From positions 30,281-94,280 of the forward strand of contig CAJUED010000006.1 in assembly GCA_910585075.1 (NCBI GenBank): DNA of 64,000 nt, read 5' to 3'. The notes beneath the pieces are model-generated. The model made no database searches, was not told the origin of the DNA, and worked only from the letters and a program-made list of their open reading frames with translations. Both the position numbers and the translations under genes were made by a program. This DNA is from an uncultured Lachnospiraceae bacterium. GTDB taxonomy: Bacteria > Bacillota > Clostridia > Lachnospirales > Lachnospiraceae. Below are positions 48,740-58,008 of the stretch, piece after piece (position 1 is the first letter of the stretch; each line of letters begins with the position of its first letter).

Positions 48740-51036
48740 TCGTGGGGGCTATCATATCTATTGTGGTTTTGACGGATAAATCCTTTGTCTCCGGTGTGAA
48801 ATCAGGAGGCAGGAAGGTTTATGAGCGCTCCGCGGAGGATGCCGCTTACCGCAGGGAGCGGGCCAGACAGCGTCGGGAGCAGCAGGAGGAGCTGAGACAG
48901 CGCCGGGAGGAGGAAAAACGTCTTCGGGAGGAAGAAAAGCGTCTTCGGGCCGAGGAGAAGGAAAATGAAAAAATCCTGCGGATGGACAAGAAAGTTACCG
49001 GCGTAATGCTGGACACATCCCTTACGGCAAGAGAGGACGAGGATACGAAGGTAAGGGATGATATTCATGAAATTAATTTGACGGATTTCGAGGAGCAGAT
49101 GGAGCAGGCGGCCGAGGAGGGCTTTGAGGAACAGGAGATAGCAGCCCCTGAGGACAATTCCTTTGATTTCCACAAAATTCGTATCAACAGTGTGTATGCG
49201 GACGAGTATGAAGATGGAAGGGACGAGCTTTCGGAGATAACGGATTTGTTTGCAGGGCAGGAGGAAGAAGCGCCCGCTTATGAGAAATATGTTTCGGAAG
49301 ATGCGGACGAATATGAGGCATATGAAATGGAGCCGGAGTCAGATGGGTTGCAGGGAAATCCGGAAGCATATGGGAACTATGAATACGAATATGAGACTGG
49401 GAAGGAGTCTGACAAGTCTCTTGCAGGAAAGCCCTATGCAGAGGAAAAGGAGATGTCTCATAGACTGACCGCTGGCAGCTCCGAAAGGCAGGGAGGTGTT
49501 TCTGATAAACAGGGGGGAACACAGAGCCAGAGCGGGCAACAGGCAACCCAGATACCCAAAAAAGAAATTCCGCCCAAGAAATACATATTTCCGCCCCTCA
49601 GTAAGCTTGCAAAGGGCAAAGGAAAGGCAGGAGGCTCCACAAAAGAGCTGAAAGAAACCGCACAAAGACTGCAGCAGACCTTGCAGACCTTTGGCGTGCG
49701 TGTTACAATCACGGATATCAGTCAGGGGCCCTCCGTCACCAGATTCGAGATGCAGCCGGAGCAGGGCGTTAAGGTAAGTAAGATAGTAGGTCTTTCCGAT
49801 GATATTAAATTGAACCTGGCGGCTACGGATATCCGGATTGAGGCGCCGATTCCAGGGAAAGCTGCAGTGGGAATCGAGGTGCCGAATAAGGAAAATATGA
49901 CGGTAGCCCTGCGGGATTTGTTAGAGAGTAAGGAGTTTCAGGAATTCCCCTCAAGCATTGCCTTTGCGGTGGGGAAGGATATCGGTGGCAAGGTGGTTGT
50001 GGCGGATATCGCCAAGATGCCTCATATGCTGATTGCCGGTGCAACGGGCTCCGGTAAATCTGTTTGTATCAATACATTGATTATGAGTATTTTGTATAAA
50101 GCCCATCCGGATGATGTGAAGCTGATCATGGTTGACCCTAAGGTGGTGGAGCTCAGCGTCTATAACGGGATTCCCCATTTGCTGATTCCGGTGGTGACAG
50201 ATCCCAAGAAGGCTTCTTCCGCCCTCCAGTGGGGCGTGGCGGAAATGAACGACCGGTACCAGAAGTTTGCAGATTTTAATGTGAGGGATTTGAAGGGATA
50301 TAACAAAAAAGTGGAATCCATGCAGGAGGAAGGCTTAAAGAAGCTGCCCCAGATTATCATCATAGTGGACGAGCTTGCGGATCTTATGATGGTATGTCCC
50401 GGTGAGGTGGAGGAATCTATCTGCCGTCTGGCTCAGCTTGCAAGGGCAGCCGGAATCCATCTGATCATCGCCACCCAGCGTCCCTCCGTGGATGTCATTA
50501 CGGGACTGATTAAGGCAAATATGCCAAGCCGTGTGGCTTTCAGCGTCTCAAGCGGTGTGGATTCCCGGACCATATTGGATATGAACGGGGCGGAAAAGCT
50601 GCTGGGAAAAGGGGATATGCTATTTTATCCTCAGGGCTACAGCAAGCCGGCCAGGGTCCAAGGGGCTTTCGTGTCGGACAAGGAAGTGTCTGACGTAGTG
50701 GAATTTCTGAAAAATCAGGCCCTTGGAAATATTTATGATACGGATATTCAGGAAAAAATTTCCACTTATACAAGCGGTGGAGCGGGCGGTTCCGGTTCAG
50801 GGGAAGGCTCCGAGCGGGACGCGTACTTTGTGGAGGCGGCTAAATTTATTATCGAGAAGGATAAGGCGTCTATTGGAATGCTCCAGCGTATGTTCAAGAT
50901 TGGCTTTAACAGGGCCGCAAGAATTATGGATCAGCTCTGTGAGGCCGGTGTGGTGGGGGAGGAGGAAGGAACCAAACCCAGGAAAGTACTTATGAGTCAG
51001 GAACAGTTCGAACAGTTTGTGGAGGAATCTCTGTAA
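48670..51036 (+). CDS. ftsK: FtsK/SpoIIIE DNA translocase, motor part in a second frame
   Basis: 788 codons from GTG 48670, overlapping the N-terminal fragment by 70 bp in another frame. It has the last membrane helix (HFLGMAGTVLILIVGAIISIVVL), an Arg/Glu-rich linker (about 55-110), an acidic region, then the motor: Walker A GATGSGKSVC (about 457-466), Walker B IIIIVDELADLMM (about 563-575), RAAGIHLIIATQRPSVDVITG, and the C-terminal gamma winged helix GFNRAARIMDQLCEAGVVG. GGAGG lies 4 bases before the GTG, so restart is conceivable. The motor looks intact. It would pump DNA at division or into the forespore. Confidence 0.85.
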   Translation: MLAGSLAYFSYHFLGMAGTVLILIVGAIISIVVLTDKSFVSGVKSGGRKVYERSAEDAAYRRERARQRREQQEELRQRREEEKRLREEEKRLRAEEKENEKILRMDKKVTGVMLDTSLTAREDEDTKVRDDIHEINLTDFEEQMEQAAEEGFEEQEIAAPEDNSFDFHKIRINSVYADEYEDGRDELSEITDLFAGQEEEAPAYEKYVSEDADEYEAYEMEPESDGLQGNPEAYGNYEYEYETGKESDKSLAGKPYAEEKEMSHRLTAGSSERQGGVSDKQGGTQSQSGQQATQIPKKEIPPKKYIFPPLSKLAKGKGKAGGSTKELKETAQRLQQTLQTFGVRVTITDISQGPSVTRFEMQPEQGVKVSKIVGLSDDIKLNLAATDIRIEAPIPGKAAVGIEVPNKENMTVALRDLLESKEFQEFPSSIAFAVGKDIGGKVVVADIAKMPHMLIAGATGSGKSVCINTLIMSILYKAHPDDVKLIMVDPKVVELSVYNGIPHLLIPVVTDPKKASSALQWGVAEMNDRYQKFADFNVRDLKGYNKKVESMQEEGLKKLPQIIIIVDELADLMMVCPGEVEESICRLAQLARAAGIHLIIATQRPSVDVITGLIKANMPSRVAFSVSSGVDSRTILDMNGAEKLLGKGDMLFYPQGYSKPARVQGAFVSDKEVSDVVEFLKNQALGNIYDTDIQEKISTYTSGGAGGSGSGEGSERDAYFVEAAKFIIEKDKASIGMLQRMFKIGFNRAARIMDQLCEAGVVGEEEGTKPRKVLMSQEQFEQFVEESL

Positions 51037-51083
51037 TAATATGACTGCCTGCAGGTACTGTGACAGGCGTCCGGCAGAAGGCT

Positions 51084-51134
51084 GGGCTATTATGCGCTGT
51101 GCGCGGAACGGGCAGCCCTTTTGCTTGCTTTTAG
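51084..51134 (+). terminator. Possible terminator after ftsK
   Basis: GGGCT (51084-51088) pairs with AGCCC (51114-51118), with an inner GCGC element; the tail reads TTTTGCTTGCTTTT. Short outer stem, so uncertain. Confidence 0.4.
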
Positions 51135-51205
51135 AAATGAAAGATTTAGGATAGAAAGCATATGATAAGTTAAAAAACGTCAGCGCCGGAAAAGGAGGTA
51201 TGCGG

Positions 51206-52876
51206 ATGAAGACAGATATTCAAATTGCCCAGGAGGCAAGCCTTAAGCCGATTACAGAGGTGGCAAAAGCTCTTGGCATGTGTGAAGATGATTTGGAACT
51301 TTATGGAAAGTACAAGGCTAAAATATCAGACGAGTATCTGGCCAAAATCGCAGGCCGGCCGGATGGAAAGCTGATATTGGTAACGGCAATCAACCCAACC
51401 CCTGCAGGTGAGGGGAAAACCACCACCAGCGTAGGCCTTGGACAGGCCTTTGGCAGACTTGGAAAAAAAGCTGTGATTGCCTTAAGGGAGCCTTCCTTGG
51501 GCCCCTGCTTTGGGGTAAAAGGTGGAGCGGCAGGGGGCGGATACGCCCAGGTGGTTCCCATGGAGGATTTGAACCTGCATTTTACGGGGGATTTTCATGC
51601 AATTACCTCGGCCAATAATCTGCTCTCAGCCCTTTTGGATAACCATATCCAGCAGGGAAACGAGCTTAGGATTGACACCCGCCAGGTGGTGTGGAAAAGG
51701 TGTCTTGATATGAATGACAGGGTACTTCGGAATGTGGTAGTGGGCCTTGGCGCTAAGACGGACGGGACTGTGCGTGAGGATCACTTTGTGATTACGGTGG
51801 CCTCGGAGATTATGGCGATCCTCTGTCTTGCCCGGGATTTAAAGGACTTAAAGGAACGGCTTGGCAGGATAGTGGTAGCCTATAATATGGACGGAGAACC
51901 GGTAACCGCTGGGGATTTGAAGGCCGTAGGGGCAATGGCGGCTCTTTTAAAGGACGCCATGAAGCCTAATCTGGTTCAGACCTTAGAGCATACCCCGGCT
52001 ATCGTTCATGGAGGCCCTTTTGCAAATATCGCCCATGGCTGCAACTCTGTGCGGGCTACGAAAGCGGCCCTGAAAATGGCTGATTATGTGGTGACGGAGG
52101 CAGGGTTTGGGGCTGATCTTGGAGCAGAGAAATTTTTTGACATCAAGTGCAGAATAGGGGAACTTAAGCCGGATGCGGTAGTGCTTGTGGCTACTGTCAG
52201 GGCATTGAAGTATAATGGCGGCGTGCCAAAGGCGGAGCTTTCGGCCGAAAATATGAATGCTCTTGCAGAAGGCATTGTTAATCTGGAGAAACATATAGAG
52301 AACCTGCAAAAATACGGGGTGCCGGTGGTGGTGACATTAAACAGCTTTGTCACGGACACGGAAAACGAGATTACTTATGTAAAGGAATTCTGTGAAAACC
52401 GGGGCTGCGCCTTTGCCCTTTCGCAGGTGTGGGAGAAGGGCGGCGAGGGCGGCATAGCTCTTGCGGAGACGGTTCTTGATATACTGGAAAAGAAAGAAAG
52501 TAACTTTAAAGTTTTATACGAAGATACATTAAGCCTGGAAGCGAAGATTGAGAGGGTGGCGGCCGAGATTTACGGCGCAGACGGGGTTAATTACTCCGCC
52601 CAGGCAAAGAAGCAGCTGCAAAGGCTTGAAAAGCTTGGCTTTGGGTCTCTGCCTGTGTGTATGGCGAAAACCCAGTATTCCCTGTCCGATAACCCGGAGC
52701 TTTTAGGGCGTCCGGCGGGCTTTCGGATTGATGTGAGGGAGGTTTATGTTTCCGCAGGGGCCGGCTTTGTGGTGGTTCTTACGGGGGCGGTTATGACTAT
52801 GCCGGGGCTTCCCAAAAATCCTGCGGCATTTTCCATTGATGTGAATGAAGACGGCGTAATTACAGGCCTGTTTTAG
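51206..52876 (+). CDS. fhs: Formate--tetrahydrofolate ligase
   Basis: ATP-dependent formation of 10-formyl-THF from formate. 556 residues, normal. The P-loop TPAGEGKTTT is at about 65, followed by LREPSLGPCFGVKGGAAGGGYAQV, GDFHAIT and the C-terminal AGAGFVVVLTGAVMTMPGLPKNPAA, all family signatures. ATG 51206 has AGGAGG at 7 bases; the ATG two codons earlier is too close to it. It is 12 bp upstream of folD, making a one-carbon unit pair. Confidence 0.97.
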   Translation: MKTDIQIAQEASLKPITEVAKALGMCEDDLELYGKYKAKISDEYLAKIAGRPDGKLILVTAINPTPAGEGKTTTSVGLGQAFGRLGKKAVIALREPSLGPCFGVKGGAAGGGYAQVVPMEDLNLHFTGDFHAITSANNLLSALLDNHIQQGNELRIDTRQVVWKRCLDMNDRVLRNVVVGLGAKTDGTVREDHFVITVASEIMAILCLARDLKDLKERLGRIVVAYNMDGEPVTAGDLKAVGAMAALLKDAMKPNLVQTLEHTPAIVHGGPFANIAHGCNSVRATKAALKMADYVVTEAGFGADLGAEKFFDIKCRIGELKPDAVVLVATVRALKYNGGVPKAELSAENMNALAEGIVNLEKHIENLQKYGVPVVVTLNSFVTDTENEITYVKEFCENRGCAFALSQVWEKGGEGGIALAETVLDILEKKESNFKVLYEDTLSLEAKIERVAAEIYGADGVNYSAQAKKQLQRLEKLGFGSLPVCMAKTQYSLSDNPELLGRPAGFRIDVREVYVSAGAGFVVVLTGAVMTMPGLPKNPAAFSIDVNEDGVITGLF

Positions 52877-52888
52877 AAAGGAGCGCAT

Positions 52889-53734
52889 ATGGCGGCAATC
52901 ATTGACGGAAAAGCAATTTCCCTTCAGGTTAAGGATGAACTTAAGAAAAAGGTGGAGGAGCTTAAAGAAAAGGGTATACAGATTCAGCTGGCCGTTATTC
53001 AGGTGGGCGATAATCCTGCTTCGGCAGTTTATGTAAGGAATAAAAAGAAGGGCTGTGAATACATAGGAATTGGTTCCCTGTCTTATGAACTGGCAGGGGA
53101 TGTGACGGAAGAAGAAGTTCTTTCCCTGATTCAGGAGCTCAATGGGAGAGAGGATGTAAACGGCATTTTGGTACAGCTTCCCCTTCCTTCTCATATTGAT
53201 GAAGATAAAGTGATTAAGGCGATTGACCCCAAAAAAGACGTGGACGGTTTTCATCCCGAAAGCGTAGGGGCGCTGTGTATTGGCCAGCCAGGCTTTGTAT
53301 CCTGTACGCCGGCAGGGGTAATCCAGCTGCTGAAGCGCAGCGGTATTGAAATAGAAGGAAAGGAATGCGTGGTGCTGGGCAGAAGCAATATTGTGGGAAA
53401 ACCCATGTCAATTCTGCTTTTACGGGAAAATGCCACTGTCACCATAGCCCATTCACGGACGAAGAATTTGAAGGAAGTGACAGGGAGAGCGGATATTTTG
53501 ATTGCAGCAGTGGGCAGGCCCAAAATGATTACCAGGGATTATGTGAAAGAGGGAGCGGTGGTCATTGACGTGGGCATAAACAGGGATGAAAACAACAAGC
53601 TGTGCGGAGATGTGGATTTTGAGGATGTGGCTCCGGTATGCAGTGCAATTACGCCGGTTCCGGGAGGCGTCGGCCCTATGACGGTGGCCATGCTTCTTTA
53701 CAATTGTGTTGAATCCATTGGATTATACTCTTAA
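52889..53734 (+). CDS. folD: Bifunctional methylene-THF dehydrogenase/methenyl-THF cyclohydrolase
   Basis: 281 residues. YVRNKKKGCEYIGI holds the catalytic Lys of the cyclohydrolase/dehydrogenase site; LPLPSHID, DPKKDVDGFHPE, VLGRSNIVGKPMS and PVPGGVGPMTVAMLL are the FolD signatures. Interconverts 5,10-methylene-, methenyl- and 10-formyl-THF, joining directly to the product of the fhs gene 12 bp upstream. AAAGGAGCGC precedes the ATG. Confidence 0.97.
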   Translation: MAAIIDGKAISLQVKDELKKKVEELKEKGIQIQLAVIQVGDNPASAVYVRNKKKGCEYIGIGSLSYELAGDVTEEEVLSLIQELNGREDVNGILVQLPLPSHIDEDKVIKAIDPKKDVDGFHPESVGALCIGQPGFVSCTPAGVIQLLKRSGIEIEGKECVVLGRSNIVGKPMSILLLRENATVTIAHSRTKNLKEVTGRADILIAAVGRPKMITRDYVKEGAVVIDVGINRDENNKLCGDVDFEDVAPVCSAITPVPGGVGPMTVAMLLYNCVESIGLYS

Positions 53735-53777
53735 GTCCCGGTGGTCGATGCAGGAAAGGCGGCATGGGAGATGAAAT

Positions 53778-55331
53778 ATGAAGTGTAACAATTGTGGATG
53801 GGAGATGGGTGAGGGTCATTTGTATTGTGAGAAGTGCGGGGCGGAAATTCAGATGGTACCCGACTTTGAGCCTGAAATTGAAAACAGCATCACAGAAGCC
53901 TTATCCACAGTTGCGGAAGAAATAGAGGGGACGGATTCGGATAAGAAAAAAGCGGATACTGATGCAAAATCCTCTCAGAATGCGGAGCATGGTCAGGATA
54001 AGAAAAATGTCAGGGAGGATGGTCCTTACGGGAAGGATGGGACAGGACAGGCGGATAAACGCGGACAGGAAAATAAATTTCGGCAATTGCTGGCGGAGCG
54101 GGCGAGGAGGAGGGGCTGGCTTGCCTTAGCCCTTATCAGTATCGTTGCAGTTACCCTTGCGACAGCTGTTGTGATGGTATCTGTGTATCACAGGTTTTCC
54201 GTAAATTATCAGATTGAGCAGGCCAGGCAGTACGCACAGGAAAATGATTACGAAAAAGCAGTTGATTATCTGGAAAAAGCAAGAATATTGAAGGACGATG
54301 CCTTTGAGATTGTCCTTATGGAGTCCGGTTACTATTATCAAATGGGAGAAAAGCAGAAGGCAGTGGAGCTGCTGCTCAAACCCCTTAGAAATAAGCATCT
54401 AGCATTTGAGGACGAGGAGAAGGCCTACGAGAATATCATTGCAATTTATGATGAAGACGAAAAGTATGAGGAGATAGCCGCGCTGCTCGGGGCCTGTGAA
54501 AACGAGAGTATCGTAAATCATTTTCAGCAGTACATGGCTTTTTCACCTGAGTTCAGTTATGAGTCCGGAAATTATGACGAGGTGATTTTCCTGCAGATAA
54601 GCGCTAATACTGCGGGAAAAATATATTATACCATGGACGGCAGCAACCCGGATGAAAACAGCGAGGTGTATACGGCCCCTCTGTTTTTGGAATCGGGGGA
54701 ATATCAGATTGCGGCAATGTTTGTAAATGACTATGGAATTAAAAGCGATATTGTCAGAAGCTGGTATATGATTCATTTAACCCAGCCGGAGCCGCCCCAG
54801 GTACTTCTGCCAAGCGGTGACTATGATGTGCCCACAATGATTGAAGTAAGAGCCGGTGAGGCGGAGATGGTCTATTATACAACGGATAGCAGTAATCCCG
54901 GAAAGGACAGTATACTCTACACAGGGCCCGTGGCAATGCCGCTGGGAAAATCGAATTTTAAGTTTGTGGCAATTTCCGAGGAAGGGGTTTCCAGCGAGAT
55001 TGTAAGCAGGAGCTTTGATTTTACCCTGAAGACGGATGTGACGGTGGGAAAGGCCATAGACAATGTGGTGCAGGCCCTTTATAAGCGGCAGGTGCTTACG
55101 GATTTACAGGGACATTCCACGGAAATTAAGGGAAAATATGTATTTCAATATGATACTATTGTGGAAATCCCGGATTTGGGTTATTATTATGTCTTGAGCG
55201 AATATGTTGATGGGGATAACGGTGTTAAAACCAAAACAGGACGTTTGTATGCCGTGGAGGTCTACACAGGGGCGCCCAACCGTCTGATTTACGACGAAAA
55301 CAGTCAGATGGGGCTTATTTCCCTACAATAA
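53778..55331 (+). CDS. Zinc-ribbon membrane protein with TPR-like and CHB_HEX-type domains
   Basis: 517 residues. An N-terminal zinc ribbon (C3, C6, C17, C20) and an acidic linker precede one membrane helix (about 113-137). Outside, residues 145-260 look like TPR-type helices (QYAQENDYEKAVDYLEKA), followed by two beta-sandwich repeats with YYTMDGSNP- and YYTTDSSNPG-type motifs (about 275-410), as in the C-terminal domain of chitobiase, and a C-terminal domain of about 100 residues. The ensemble suggests a surface protein that contacts cell-wall glycan. Function unknown. GGGAGATGAAAT precedes the ATG. Confidence 0.75.
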   Translation: MKCNNCGWEMGEGHLYCEKCGAEIQMVPDFEPEIENSITEALSTVAEEIEGTDSDKKKADTDAKSSQNAEHGQDKKNVREDGPYGKDGTGQADKRGQENKFRQLLAERARRRGWLALALISIVAVTLATAVVMVSVYHRFSVNYQIEQARQYAQENDYEKAVDYLEKARILKDDAFEIVLMESGYYYQMGEKQKAVELLLKPLRNKHLAFEDEEKAYENIIAIYDEDEKYEEIAALLGACENESIVNHFQQYMAFSPEFSYESGNYDEVIFLQISANTAGKIYYTMDGSNPDENSEVYTAPLFLESGEYQIAAMFVNDYGIKSDIVRSWYMIHLTQPEPPQVLLPSGDYDVPTMIEVRAGEAEMVYYTTDSSNPGKDSILYTGPVAMPLGKSNFKFVAISEEGVSSEIVSRSFDFTLKTDVTVGKAIDNVVQALYKRQVLTDLQGHSTEIKGKYVFQYDTIVEIPDLGYYYVLSEYVDGDNGVKTKTGRLYAVEVYTGAPNRLIYDENSQMGLISLQ

Positions 55332-55365
55332 TTATAAAATTTTATAAACAGGAAAGGGATAAGAC

Positions 55366-56247
55366 ATGTACAGGATTTTAGAAGCAAAAGAGCTTGCTGC
55401 CAGTATTTATTACATGGTAGTGGAAGCAAAACGTGTGGCAAAAGCATGTAAGCCCGGACAGTTTGTGATTGTCAGGGCTGATGAGGATTCGGAGCGTATT
55501 CCTCTTACAATCTGTGATTATGACAGGGAAAAAGGAACCGTAACCATTGTGTTTCAGATAGTCGGAGCGGGAACACAGATGATGGCTGCCTTAAAAGAAG
55601 GGGATGCATTCCATGATTTTGTGGGACCCTTAGGCTGTCCTTCTGAGTTTGTGTCAGAAGACTTAGAAGCCTTAAAACAGAAAAAAATGCTGTTTGTAGC
55701 CGGGGGCGTAGGTACGGCTCCGGTATATCCTCAGGTGAAATGGCTTCATGAAAAAGGAATCGACGCAGACGTAATTGTAGGCGCCAAGACCAAAGATTTG
55801 CTTATTCTGGAAGAAGAAATGAAGGCAGTTGCCGGTAATTTGTACATAACCACAGACGACGGCTCCTACGGGAGAAGCGGTATGGTTACTCAGACCATCA
55901 GCGATTTGGTAGGAGAAGGCAGGCATTATGATGTATGCGTTGCAATCGGCCCTATGATTATGATGAAATTTGTCTGTAAACTGACAAAGGAATTGGGTCT
56001 GCCTACCATTGTCAGCTTGAATCCTATTATGGTTGATGGAACGGGAATGTGCGGTGCATGCCGTGTGACGGTAGGCGGCAAGGTAAAGTTTGCATGTGTG
56101 GACGGGCCTGAGTTTGACGGCCATCAGGTAAACTTTGACGAGGCAATGCAGCGTCAGCAGATTTATAAGACCGAAGAAGGCAGGGCGTTCCTGAAGGCAA
56201 AGGAAGGGGATACCCATCACGGCGGATGCGGAAATTGCGAAGGGTAA
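55366..56247 (+). CDS. nfnA: NfnA: ferredoxin-NADP reductase subunit with [2Fe-2S] cluster
   Basis: 293 residues of the PyrK/HydG-like flavoprotein family. The FAD-binding segment is RIPLTICDYD, NAD binding GGVGTAPVYPQVK, and the C-terminal [2Fe-2S] ligands are CGACRV plus a later Cys (FACVDG). With NfnB, encoded next, it forms the electron-bifurcating transhydrogenase that couples reduced ferredoxin and NADH to NADPH formation. A lone GltA-type partner or sulfide dehydrogenase is the older annotation. AGGAAAGGGAT precedes the ATG. Confidence 0.9.
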   Translation: MYRILEAKELAASIYYMVVEAKRVAKACKPGQFVIVRADEDSERIPLTICDYDREKGTVTIVFQIVGAGTQMMAALKEGDAFHDFVGPLGCPSEFVSEDLEALKQKKMLFVAGGVGTAPVYPQVKWLHEKGIDADVIVGAKTKDLLILEEEMKAVAGNLYITTDDGSYGRSGMVTQTISDLVGEGRHYDVCVAIGPMIMMKFVCKLTKELGLPTIVSLNPIMVDGTGMCGACRVTVGGKVKFACVDGPEFDGHQVNFDEAMQRQQIYKTEEGRAFLKAKEGDTHHGGCGNCEG

Positions 56248-56251
56248 CATA

Positions 56252-56278
56252 GGTTGAAAAATCGTAGATTTTTCAACC
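56252..56278 (+). other. Intercistronic hairpin between nfnA and nfnB
   Basis: GGTTGAAAAATC (56252-56263) and GATTTTTCAACC (56267-56278) form a perfect 12-bp stem with a 3-nt loop and no U tail. Confidence 0.6.
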
Positions 56279-56281
56279 ATA

Positions 56282-56335
56282 CAAATTTGTGCTGACGCCC
56301 AAATTTGCGGGCTATTGGCAACATGGAGGATTATA
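56282..56335 (+). other. Second hairpin and leader before nfnB
   Basis: CAAATTTG (56282-56289) pairs with CAAATTTG (56300-56307); the loop ends GCC, complementary to GGC (56317-56319) just before AACATGGAGG. It resembles the AAGTTTGTG-type stems of the pseudoknot leaders, but the loop-tail pairing is only 3 bp. Confidence 0.25.
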
Positions 56336-57730
56336 ATGGACGTATTAAAGAAAATACCTGTGAGAGAGCAGGATGCAAAAGTCAGGGCAGCCAATTTTGA
56401 GGAGGTTTGTCTGGGATATAATAAAGAGGAAGCAATGGAGGAGGCTGCAAGATGCATTAACTGTAAGAATGCGCAGTGCATAAAGGGCTGTCCGGTATCC
56501 ATTGACATTCCGGGATTTATTGAGAAGATTAAAGACGGGGATATTGAAGCGGCTTATCAGGTGATCAGCGAGTCCTCATCACTTCCGGCAGTCTGCGGGC
56601 GTGTTTGCCCTCAGGAGAGCCAGTGTGAGGGGAAATGCATCAGAGGCATCAAGGGAGAACCCATCTCCATAGGTAAGTTGGAGCGCTTTGCGGCTGACTG
56701 GGCCAGTGAAAACGGCATAAAGCCTCAGGGAGCGGAGGAGAAAAACGGAAAGAAAGTAGCGGTGATCGGATCAGGCCCTGCAGGCCTTACCTGCGCAGGC
56801 GACCTTGCAAAGATGGGTTATGATGTGACCATTTTTGAGGCCCTCCATGAGCCCGGCGGCGTTTTGGTTTACGGTATTCCGGAGTTTCGTCTTCCCAAAT
56901 CAAAGGTGGTAGCAAAGGAAATTGAAAATGTAAAATCTCTTGGAGTAAAAATAGAGACCAATGTGGTAGTGGGCAAATCCGTTACCATTGATGAGCTTTT
57001 AGGAGAAGAAGGCTTTGATGCCGTGTTTATCGGTTCCGGTGCCGGACTTCCTAAATTTATGGGTATCCCCGGGGAGCAGGCCAACGGCGTTTTCTCCGCT
57101 AACGAGTATCTGACCAGAAGTAATCTGATGAAGGCCTTTGATGAGGAATCATCAACCCCTATTATGCGGGGCAAAAAAGTGGCTGTGGTAGGCGGCGGAA
57201 ATGTAGCTATGGACGCCGCAAGGACGGCGCTGCGTCTTGGGGCGGAAGTACACATTGTGTACAGGAGAAGTGAAGAAGAACTTCCCGCCAGGGTGGAGGA
57301 AGTGCATCATGCCAAGGAGGAAGGCATTATCTTCGACCTGCTCACCAATCCGGTGGAGATTCTGGCAGATGAAAAGGGCTGGGTACAGGGCATTAAATGT
57401 ATCCGGATGGAATTGGGCGAGCCTGACGCTTCAGGCCGCAGACGTCCTGTAGAGATTCCAGGCTCTGAGTTTGAGATAGAAGTGGATACGGTCATCATGT
57501 CTCTGGGAACATCTCCCAACCCGTTGATTTCCTCAACGACAGAGGGACTTGAAGTCAACAAGTGGAAATGTATCATAGCGGACGAAGAATTTGGAAAGAC
57601 CACCAAAGAAGGAGTTTACGCAGGCGGAGACGCGGTGACAGGAGCGGCTACCGTAATCCTTGCCATGGGTGCAGGCCGGGCAGGGGCAAAAGGGATTGAT
57701 ACATACCTGACGAAGGGCTCAGAGGCGTAA
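56336..57730 (+). CDS. nfnB: NfnB: NADPH-binding flavoprotein subunit (GltA-type)
   Basis: 464 residues, like the small subunit of glutamate synthase. N-terminal cysteines for two [4Fe-4S] clusters: CINCKNAQCIKGCPVSI and CGRVCPQESQCEGKC. FAD site VIGSGPAGLTCAGDLA, NADP site VVGGGNVAMDAARTALRLG, and the C-terminal GVYAGGDAVTGAATVI. Because nfnA is adjacent and no glutamate synthase large subunit is present, the bifurcating NfnAB complex is more likely than glutamate synthase. ATG 56336 follows GGAGGA; the in-frame start at 56315 lacks a site. Confidence 0.9.
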   Translation: MDVLKKIPVREQDAKVRAANFEEVCLGYNKEEAMEEAARCINCKNAQCIKGCPVSIDIPGFIEKIKDGDIEAAYQVISESSSLPAVCGRVCPQESQCEGKCIRGIKGEPISIGKLERFAADWASENGIKPQGAEEKNGKKVAVIGSGPAGLTCAGDLAKMGYDVTIFEALHEPGGVLVYGIPEFRLPKSKVVAKEIENVKSLGVKIETNVVVGKSVTIDELLGEEGFDAVFIGSGAGLPKFMGIPGEQANGVFSANEYLTRSNLMKAFDEESSTPIMRGKKVAVVGGGNVAMDAARTALRLGAEVHIVYRRSEEELPARVEEVHHAKEEGIIFDLLTNPVEILADEKGWVQGIKCIRMELGEPDASGRRRPVEIPGSEFEIEVDTVIMSLGTSPNPLISSTTEGLEVNKWKCIIADEEFGKTTKEGVYAGGDAVTGAATVILAMGAGRAGAKGIDTYLTKGSEA

Positions 57731-57788
57731 ATTACTTTGTATATATGACAGCCGGAAGACTTTGTGCGCTATGCGTATGAGCTGTCCG

Positions 57789-57832
57789 AAAAAGAGTGTA
57801 GGGCCTGATGAAAAGGGCGTTACACTCTTTTT
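57789..57832. terminator. Terminator of the nfnAB unit
   Basis: AAAAAGAGTGTA (57789-57800) pairs with TACACTCTTTTT (57821-57832), 12 bp perfect with a T run in the 3' arm. Confidence 0.88.
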
Positions 57833-57836
57833 ATGC

Positions 57837-57871
57837 AATAAGCCGACTGGCGAAGCGTGGGCGGCGTTTGA
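57837..57871 (+). repeat. Dispersed hairpin repeat, family A
   Basis: 35-bp copy: AATAAGCCGA, then GGCGAAGCG, then GGCGGCGTTTGA. It begins 4 bp after the nfnB terminator. Confidence 0.7.
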
Positions 57872-57977
57872 TGCACAGGGCCGCCCACACGCAAAATTGC
57901 ACAAGGGTGCCAAAGGAAAAATGGAAATCATAAAATAAGAAAAAATTAATATTTTTTATTAGGGAAATTAATATGTT

Positions 57978-57996
57978 TGATATATACTGTATATCA
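57978..57996. promoter_or_regulatory. Inverted repeat upstream of the MORN-like gene
   Basis: TGATATA (57978-57984), 5-bp spacer, TATATCA (57990-57996). It overlaps a TATACT hexamer that could be a -10 box; no good -35 is seen. Possible operator. Confidence 0.3.
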
Positions 57997-58008
57997 GATA
58001 CACGATAA

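Noticed and set aside
51159..51167. CATATGATA before fhs as a sigma-K promoter
   Set aside because: No AC or other -35 element at 16-17 bp; the gene is a housekeeping enzyme.
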